Below are positions 52,601-64,000 of a stretch of DNA of 64,000 nucleotides, piece after piece. The stretch is from Ascaris suum. Taxonomy: Eukaryota; Nematoda; Chromadorea; Rhabditida; Ascarididae. The DNA lies in contig CM024171.1 of the NCBI GenBank assembly GCA_013433145.1, positions 2,707,001-2,771,000 of the forward strand, written 5' to 3'. Each line of letters begins with the position of its first letter. Position 1 is the first letter of the stretch. The notes under the pieces are model-generated. The model ran no database searches. It saw only the letters and a program-made list of their open reading frames with translations, and was not told the DNA's origin. The position numbers and the translations under genes are program-made.

Positions 52601-55600
52601 GCATTTGCAATGCAAAATTATTTTCAACATCACTTGCGAAAGTTTTGTGGTAAATTGCGCTGTGGACATTAGTTTTGGGATATCATTGCAATATCTCAAA
52701 ATAACCATTTCAGAGTTGAATACATCTTTGGCAAATAAAATTGGCTTTTGCTTGTAATAATTTTTTTGCTCTCAAATTTAAAGTGTTGTTGATTATTTAT
52801 ACATATAGGATTCAAATGTATCGGAAAATTTCCCATCGTATTAGAAATTCCGGAAGTGGGTAGATGGAGTTTTTTTAAAGATTTTCGAAATGCTTTAAGA
52901 TTCGTAAGTGAAATTATTTTTCTTAAAGGTGCTTAATTTCTTGAAAAATTGGGCATTCTATTTGTTGCCATAATTTCATTTCAGATTTTCTATCCCATGA
53001 AACTACAAGAGAAATTTTCTTTTAGAATAAACGGTTGAAGAATTCGCAATATTTGTTAGAAATATTTCAAATTAATAATTATTTGTGATAAAAAAAGGAA
53101 TATTTTCCGCTATATTGCATAAAAAAGTCTTTGGTTACATCCATTATAATGAGAAAGTTCAGAAAGATTGGTAAGTAGTACGAAGACAACTTCATGATAC
53201 GATCGCGGAGAAAATTATACGAAAAGCCTTTTTAATGAGATTTTGAGAGAGATGTCATAAAACCTATGTAAAATCGTTGTTGAAATAGTCAGGTTTATAT
53301 TTACCATAAAATATTGCATTACTGGTTTAAATGCGATATTATAGATACGATATTATAAAATATTGCATTTAAAACGGTTTAAATGCGATATTATAGAGTC
53401 TGTGCCTAAGGAAAATACATGATACTTCGTTGTGCTCTGCAGCAAGCAAGGTTTTTTCGGAGTGAAAGAGCTATGTTGTTGTTTGTTTAAGGCAATTTTG
53501 CGAACGTAATGATATATTAATATAATCTACTAATATATAGCCGTAGATCGACCTCACCCGTCTATCTCTTCCGCTTACATCTCTGCTGCCAGAAAATCAT
53601 ACAGAGTTACCGAAGACACATGTCAATAAATTCACGTTTCTCACGTGGTCATCTCTTTCGCTATCGAATTAACACTTTCAGGTGTTAAACGAGATCGGTT
53701 CTGGTGCATTCGGTAAAGTGTTTAGAGTGTGCCTTAAGCACGAGCCGGGGGTTTTATTCGCAATGAAAGTACAGCAGAAGAGTGAAATCCTTCTAAGGAA
53801 TGCTGCAAAGCAAATAAAGGATGAGGCATCTATACATGTATGTCGATTTCATTGGCAATAATTCAGCAATTTATGCTCATTTTCGGGCAACTAATTACCG
53901 AAAATGAACGAAAATTTAAATTTTCATCAATTTGTTGACAATATTGATGTTTTATTCAATATTCTAATACACATCTAACCAAATTGATAGCTATACATTA
54001 AGAATCAATGGAATTCCAATCTTGTAAAAATTTACGAAAAATTCTTGAAAAAGAAATTTACGCTTGTCAGATTTCTTAGCAAATTTAAACTTCAGATTTG
54101 TCCTGAAATGCACAAATATGCATTTAATTAATTTATTTTTCTTTCATATTTTATCTATATTGTGGATTATTTCACATATTATTTTCATAATCTGATATCA
54201 TAAATATAAGTCTAAATTATTTACTTATCTATAAAATTAGATTCCCTTTCAAATACTAGTTAATTTTGTCGTATTGAATATTTAAAATCAAATATGCTAA
54301 ATTAGAGGCATTAATGTTTTATACTTATGAAATGCTGCCAATGAATAGATTACGTTGAAATATGATATACGATATCATCGAAATAAGAATGTTTATTTAT
54401 AGAAAAGTCTTTCGTTTTGTGTATTTATCGCAAAATTCTATGCCAGTTGGCAATCACGAGCTCAACTATATACGGTGCTACAATATGCAATGGGCTATGG
54501 AGATCTCTTTACATTGTGGCGTGATTATGGGCCTTTTGGAGAGCAAACACTCATGGTTTATGGTGCTGAAATTGCTCTCGCGATCGGTATGATTTTTGTT
54601 GGCATAAATATCGATTGAATCAACTCCCCTTTCGCCCCCTTTCCCACATCTCCCCAATCACCTTTTTGAATCTAGAATGGTGAACATTATTTCCTTGATT
54701 CCATGCATCGGTGGAATAACGTAGTTTCTTTTGTAAATTGTTGCTCGCCTTTATTTTGGAATTAAACTCCTCAAGAGGGTATGCAGTTTGATGGGAAGAT
54801 GACATTACACTTGAGTAAAAACACTCAAAAAAATTTTTTTTCGGAAACAGAAGGCTTCTTAAAGTATTTTTGTTAGATTATGTGCTTAAATTTTTTTATT
54901 GAATTATTGCTAAAGGTCGGAATGAATTTATATAAGATATCGCAAAGTTACTCTAGGCGATAAGTTGCATTAAAACATTGAATAGAAATTGACTACAACG
55001 ATGTCTGTGGGGTTTTTGTTCTTCCAAAAGTAAAAAGTAAAATGTTGTTGATGATGATGATGATGATGATACAAGAACGAATTGAATTGCTCATGCTCTC
55101 ATCTTATCCGATCATCTATTCACATCGTTATTATCAGATTAATAGAAAAGAAATTATGAATCGAATAGGAGAAATTTTTTCTTTAAGTTATCAAAAGAAA
55201 TTGCCGTATAAAATACATTTCATTATCAAAAGATTCGCATATTTCATTCGTTTTCAATTTTTTTTAAAAATTTTTCCTCGATTTTTTATTCATATAGTTT
55301 ATTGATAAACGTAAATTGTTGAAAAAAAATTTTTTTCAGACTATATCCATGAGAACGATATAGTTTACCGTGAATGAAATTGGAGAATGTTGTACTCGAT
55401 TTGGATGGACATATACAGCTTGTCGATTTTGGTTTCGCTAAACGCCTTCAAAATGGTGAACGCACACATACTATATGTGGAACACTGCAGGTGTTTAACT
55501 AACGTCCTTTTTTTTCTGACTCAAAATGCATCCTCTCTTTTTTCTCTCTCCTCTTCCCCAGTCCTACTTATCGGATGCACAAGGTAATATTGTGTCCTGA

Positions 55601-58600
55601 AAGTTGCAATACTTCCCGAACAAAAATTGCGAATTATTTTTGCTAATATGTAAAAATGTCGAAAATGATGGACTATTCAGGGAACAACTGCTTGCTCCAC
55701 GCTCCACTAAATATACAAATTTTTTGTAGCAGAGTGAATAATTTAATAATATCTGGATGTTAATGTCATATGTCTTAAGGCAATATTCAGCATGGCTCCG
55801 ACTTAGGTGATAAGCATAATTTGGGAATAGGGGAGTCAGCGGACCTTTTGCGTCCCCAAGGGCCACGAAGCCATGTGGGTGAGTCAGGGTTTCCCCAGGC
55901 CTAGTCAAATGTGCCAACGACCCAAGAAACGCCAACTAAGTTTATTGATAAACGGACAGATGAATGGATAGATAAACACCGACAATCCATTGTACATAGA
56001 CGATTCCACTGTGAACGTAACCCACAATGCCGTACTACACTGAATGCGTTTTTCAGAAAGTGTGTGTCAGAACGTCACCTTCTAGAAGAATAATTTAAAA
56101 ATTGAAAAATAAAAACGATTCCAGCACTTCCATAGACGTTTTTCTCCAATAAAATATTTTTAAATGATAGTAAAAAATATGATAAATGTTTACAGTACAT
56201 GGCACCAGAAATTGCAAAAGGTGAAGCATACGGTAAGGCCGTTGATTGGTGGTCGTTCGGAGTTTTATTGCATATACTTCTCACCAATCGATATCCGTTT
56301 CCGAACTCTGGTGTTACAAGCCATGAAGAACTTAAGTATGTTAATTTTTTTCGATAACTTGGTTGAATTCGTTCATCGAATAATACTAGCGCGTGTTACA
56401 CATGTCCACGTGTCACACTTTTCCACATCTTATGCTAAGTATTTTGCAAAAAATCGGATCAAAATTCGTCCATCGGAGGTTGAGATATGACATAGGAGAA
56501 ATCGGAGACGAGCATGACAACGCATGCGTCGCTGCGCCATGCTCCCGCATTTTTTCTCACAGACCACATCACTCACCAAGTCATAGAAAGACAGTGGGCC
56601 AAGTAATACATAACAGACTCGCGCCTTCGCGCTCGGAAAGACAGAAGACGAACAAATGGATGACAGGCTTCCGCCATCGGCGCGAATACCTGAACGAAAG
56701 GGTCCAATAGCTTACGATCTTCTGTATTAAATAGATTCCTGCAACCTTTCTAAACATTCATAAGAAGGTGAACATCATTCGAAGAAGAATTGATGCACAA
56801 GGGGGGCTGCCGTCCCTCTTGAACCTCCTGCTCTCTTCCGCGTTCATGAGAAAGTGAATATCATTCGAAGGATTCAAGCAAAAGGGGGCTACCGCCCATC
56901 CTTGAACCCCCCTGCCTTATCCGCGTGCAGTTCATGTTATGGGAAGAAAGTAAAATCGTTTCTGTGACTCTCTCACATTTGTTTCTATTAAGTCGCGCCA
57001 CGCTATTTCCAAATTTACGGAAAAACTGGTCCTCCACACGTTATGTATCCTTCCAAAGGATTTGCCTGGCGCGTCGAATGCCACAATATTTTCCGGAAAA
57101 ATTTTCATATTGAGGATTTTTTTCGTCACTTGGCATATAGCCGACAACACGTGCCACATGATTGCACAGGTAATGCAAAAAACATGAACACATTGCGACA
57201 AACACACAAAAAGATGTCGACAAAAATGCTTAACTGTGGAAAGTCCATATTATCCAGAATATCTCAATACAGAAGCGCAATACATCCACCAAAAACAATG
57301 GGTCCCGTAAGCATGGAATTTCCAACATTTTAAAGAAAAAACGACCCGAATCAAACGAAGCGTTCTTGAGACAACGTGAACGAAAGGGTAACTTACGATC
57401 TTCCGTATTATATAGGTGAGCTTATCAGAGATCATTAGAGAAAATGCCTTATCACAGGGTCTGGGATGAGATTTAAGAAAGATTTAAGAACAGGGACAGC
57501 TGGGAACTTATTCAGAAAAATTCCTACTGATTATGCATACCATCACGGGAGCATTTTATCAGTGAAGCAATGTTTCAATGAAGCAATCATTGAAGGAATA
57601 ATTTCGAAGGAGAAAAATAAATAAAAATATTTTCGGAGATTGCTCTAATGAGGTGTTTTCCCGTCAGCCGTTTTCGAAATCGGTTATTCAATTGTTTTTA
57701 CTTCATCATGCCTTCTGACTGGCCGAAGAGAGACGAAGAAGAAAACATAGTGAGAAGAGAGAGGGGAGATCCGATCCTACACAGTTATAATTTGTGGGCT
57801 ATAGCAGCTAGTTTAAATTGGGATAGAAGTTTTTCAGTCTTGACTATATTTTATGCAAAACTGCAGGTCTTGATAGCCCACGAGAGAGGTTGAGGCTCAT
57901 TAATGACCATCACCTGTCTAGGTAATATCAAGCTGTTTAAGGAACAGTCTTTGGTACAGTTTGTTAATTTACTATTGGGCAAATTGAAGACACTTTACTT
58001 ATTGCAATGAGGTTAGGCAATTTTCCTTTTAATTGGTGTCGTTTCATATCAAGATATTTTTGTGAGCGTTTCCTCAAAAAGACTGTCTTCAGATATGATG
58101 ACTACAGTACACCAAATTGTGGACCACTGCTTGGTGATTTATATAATCAGGTAATTTCATATACTATAACAGATTATATCTTTGACGGTTCAGATTCTTT
58201 GTATGCAAATGGCATATTCTTGCCTGAAGTGATTCAAACTAGTCAGTAGTCAGCTCTCTGGTGAATCTGAAGGGATGGGCGATGACTTGAAGCAAGGAGT
58301 CATTTTAGACAAAAGCCATCAATCTCTTCTCTACTTGCTAGCTGTAGAGCTGTCGCTCCTTTCTTCTTATTTTTCCCTTTTTGTGCCCATATTATTCTTT
58401 AAACGCTAAGCTCAGAATCAGTGTAGTTATTCGGTATAACAGAGAAATTTGTTACAATAACAGGTCAATTTGCTATGCTTAACACGTGCAATCGATTCAT
58501 TAGCGCTTTGCTCGTAATGGAATTTGCAGTTATATGATATTGAGCTAGGAGGTTGATATGGGATCATTATACTTTCAAAATAGTAGCTGAACCTTTGTAC

Positions 58601-60183
58601 TTTTAGCGCTAAAAGGAAGGATGGCATCCGTTGGCTATCGAATGAATTGAGACTGTTGGAGTCGAGGAATATGGATATGAGATTTTTATGCAAGTAGAAA
58701 TTGAAATAAGTTTTATGCGCATAAAAATCGCTTCACTGGTTGCACAAACGTTAAGCATAATCCTCTAATATTTTCTTCACAACGGTGGTAGTTTTAACGC
58801 TTTTTTTCATTCAGTATATGAGGGGAAAATGTGAACGTTAAACCTTTTGTATTACATTTCAAAATCTAAAGGCCTTATAAATTTTCAATCATCCTCTGTT
58901 TTTTTATATTCGTTCCCCAGGAAAATGCCATCAGAAACATGGAATTCTCATTTCAGAAGGCGATTTTGAATTTTTGCATATTTTTGAATTTTTTTCTTGC
59001 AATATTTGCAGCTGCTATGTGTAAACATTGAGAAGAGGATTTGCAAATTCGACGACATCAAATCGCATCCATTTTTTGCCGAACTTAACTGGTCTGATGC
59101 ATCATTGAAAAGGGTATATTTTATTTTTATATTCGTTGGAAAATTATTCATAAAGTACCTATAGGTAAGGTGAGATATGGCGACTTCAAAATTTTCAATT
59201 TCGAGAAATAACCTGGAATGTTAATTTCCTCATAAGCCATAGAAAACAATGAAAAAATTACTATTAAAGACATCAAAAAAATTTTGAGATTTTTTGAGTA
59301 AAAATCGTTTAAAAAATAATCATAGATGCAAAATATTTCATTCTTTCAAATGCGTTCACTTTCTCAGATGAGCTAAATTATGAAAGTGAAAATCACTAGC
59401 AATATCTTCTGATGTTTATAATGTCTATAGGGTTTTTTTGCTATCTAATTTACAATTTACGGGTCATTTAAGCTTCTATTTAGTACTTGTTAGTACTTAT
59501 TATTTTTGCATAAAAACTGAAATTTTTGAATCTTATTTTTTTATTAATTTGTTTTTCTAATCGTTCGCAGAGATTCCAACTTCAAATATTCGACATTTTT
59601 CGCAAATTTTTTTCATTTCTTTCTAAAATTATAATTTCAAATTTGTGTGACGTCTAAAGAATGGAGATTTGATAGTTGCATATATCAGTAATGGACACTG
59701 TGGTGGAAACATAACAACAATCCGAAAAGATATGAAATTTTCAATGTTGTTTCGGTTTCTTAGCAATTTGCTTATTTCAGAATTTACAGCCAAAATAATG
59801 TTGTGGCTAACGAAAACTTTTCGAGAAAATAGTTGAAAATATTTACCACTACAAACTGAAAATATATATTCACAGAGAATTGATGTTCGCGTGTTTTTAA
59901 TGTATGTTGGTGTGTGTGATATGTTTTCCTCATAATAAAAAATATTTATGCCTATAAATAAAAATATTCTAGAGTTAATTTTGAAAATATTTTATTTATA
60001 TGAGTTAATCTAATGATCAATATTCAATGTTTGTTGAAGCTGGAGCCATTCGCAAATATCGAGAAGTTACGACGTTGTCCAAGCTGTAATTCTATCTATG
60101 ATCGAAGTGCTTCTGAAATGAGTGGAACTGATATTGAGGAAAATTGGGCTGCATTTGATGAACATTACGAGGTAGACGAATAA
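46646..60183 (+). CDS. AGC-family Ser/Thr kinase, RSKR/SGK494-like, ten exons, frameshifted at the catalytic loop
   Basis: Exons are 46646-46762 (tentative), 50796-51027 (or ending 50988), 52809-52903, 53682-53837, 54403-54586, 55340-55490, 56196-56335, 58093-58150, 59012-59113 and 60040-60183. That is about 445-460 residues if one missing base is allowed. The N-terminus is basic and Ser-rich. Kinase motifs follow: GSGAFGKV at 53697-53720, the ATP lysine in FAMK at 53766-53768, the helix-C Glu at 53823-53825, GDLFTLW around 54500-54520, DFG at 55425-55433, ICGTLQ, YMAPE, DWW at 56244-56252, and EKRI then SHPFF. CGTLQYMAPE and DLFTLW recall the RSKR group. The tail has a CPSC pair (60076-60087) and no classical AGC hydrophobic motif. 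In exon 6 the HRD-like motif is broken by a one-base loss and an in-frame TGA (55375-55377). The first exon rests on a fitting phase, raised G+C and an acceptor-like TATAG just before the ATG. Confidence 0.85.
46763..50795 (+). other. Long first intron of the kinase gene (if exon 1 is right)
   Basis: AT-rich sequence of about 4 kb. It contains an open frame of 143 codons (47323-47754, plus strand) without a recognisable domain. Its product would be Lys/Ile-rich, with a hydrophobic stretch around [11 protein letters not shown]. Such a length is only mildly unexpected by chance in DNA this AT-rich. Nothing else coding is visible. Confidence 0.35.
53306..53398 (+). repeat. Local duplication of about 40 bp in a kinase intron
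   Basis: ATAAAATATTGCATT followed by GGTTTAAATGCGATATTATAGA occurs at about 53306-53345 and again at about 53355-53398. The copies differ by a few bases and are separated by a short spacer. Confidence 0.7.
55049..55070 (+). repeat. (TGA)n microsatellite
   Basis: About seven perfect TGA units inside kinase intron 5 (54587-55339), which otherwise holds nothing recognisable. Confidence 0.9.
55366..55379 (+). pseudogene. Frameshift and stop codon at the kinase catalytic aspartate
   Basis: The exon reads IVYR and then Glu-TGA. From AAA at 55377 the correct kinase frame resumes (KLENVVLD, then DFG). Five bases lie between the Arg codon and the Lys codon where six are needed, so one base is missing exactly where family members have the catalytic Asp. 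The exon is 151 bases and its neighbours need 152. No GT-AG pair could remove the fault. All other motifs, splice sites and phases are intact, so a sequencing or assembly indel, or a very recent mutation, is likelier than an old pseudogene. Confidence 0.85.
56691..56734 (+). repeat. Direct repeat, copy 1, flanking an intron insert
   Basis: The sequence begins TGAACGAAAGGGT and continues CTTACGATCTTCTGTATTA. It recurs at 57376-57417 with few differences. The two copies are about 690 bases apart in the same orientation, as terminal repeats of a small element could be. Confidence 0.6.
56757..56925 (+). repeat. Tandem duplication of an about 85-bp GC-rich unit
   Basis: Two adjacent diverged copies, 56757-56842 and 56843-56925. 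Each opens with TTCAT(A/G)AGAA and contains ATCATTCGAAG, a G-run followed by CT(G/A)CCG, then TTGAACC and TCCGCG. It lies just inside the first flanking direct repeat of the kinase intron insert. Confidence 0.75.
57376..57417 (+). repeat. Direct repeat, copy 2
   Basis: Partner of 56691-56734: GTGAACGAAAGGGT, then ACTTACGATCTTCCGTATTA. Two-base and one-base gaps separate the copies. Confidence 0.6.
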
Positions 60184-60184
60184 A
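60179..60184 (+). terminator. AATAAA overlapping the kinase stop codon
   Basis: The last codon GAA, the stop TAA and the next base form AATAAA. No other canonical hexamer follows before the long AT repeat at 60321. If used, the 3' UTR would be only about 10-30 bases. Confidence 0.35.
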
Positions 60185-60318
60185 TCTCATCCTTTATATA
60201 CAAATAGAAACTACACTCTTATTTACACGTCTATATTCACTGGAATTATCAGTGTCAGCGAAATTTTCATCCAAAACAATGCCTACTCAAGACTATAAGG
60301 CTTAAGTAAAATGTTTGA

Positions 60319-64000
<3,682 letters not shown>

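Larger units (their letters stand above)
56336..58092 (+). other. Kinase intron 7 carrying a GC-rich repeat patch
   Basis: From about 56490 to 57420 this intron is clearly richer in G+C than its flanks and carries two kinds of repeat (listed separately). This suggests an inserted mobile element or its remains. No transposase or reverse transcriptase motif is readable in any frame. The rest of the intron, 57430-58092, is ordinary AT-rich sequence. Confidence 0.4.

Noticed and set aside
55042..55305. Plus-strand frame beginning with a run of Met codons
   Set aside because: The start is the TGA microsatellite and the remainder is basic, Ile/Phe-rich intron sequence within the kinase gene.

Overview
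The window looks like AT-rich nematode nuclear DNA, about one third G+C. It is gene-poor, with long introns and many simple repeats. Introns are GT-AG with short T-rich acceptors, and two gene starts sit a few bases after an acceptor-like AG, as expected for spliced-leader trans-splicing. A compact tyrosine phosphatase of the type expanded in nematodes points the same way. Gene density is far below Caenorhabditis. A clade III parasite is possible, but the species cannot be named from sequence alone.

All supported genes are on the plus strand. (1) 23664-26682: a five-exon classical protein tyrosine phosphatase of 338 residues with all catalytic motifs intact. (2) 28717-28973: a short GC-rich locus of uncertain reading frame, possibly a small membrane protein. 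(3) 32368-35285: a four-exon gene for an unrecognised 218-residue Ser/Pro-rich protein with an N-terminal Met-Gly. (4) 46646-60183: a ten-exon AGC-family Ser/Thr kinase resembling the RSKR/SGK494 group. Its conserved motifs are present, but the catalytic-loop exon is one base short, which puts a stop codon exactly at the catalytic aspartate.

The first 23 kb hold no gene I can support. They contain a compositionally distinct stretch (about 6.5-9.5 kb), an 880-bp element with about 50-bp inverted ends (14772-15653), and a repeat cluster at 17.9-19.7 kb with 21-bp, 34-bp, about 56-bp and about 35-bp units. A 28-bp degenerate minisatellite lies at 41.5 kb, a patch of GC-rich repeats sits in the kinase intron at 56.5-57.4 kb, and 73 AT dinucleotides follow the kinase gene.

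The phosphatase and kinase would both act in phospho-signalling, but nothing shows that they act together. I found no operon, CRISPR array or clearly new multi-gene system. The most notable points are the kinase frameshift, the splice-phase compatibility between genes 3 and 4, and the inverted-repeat element.
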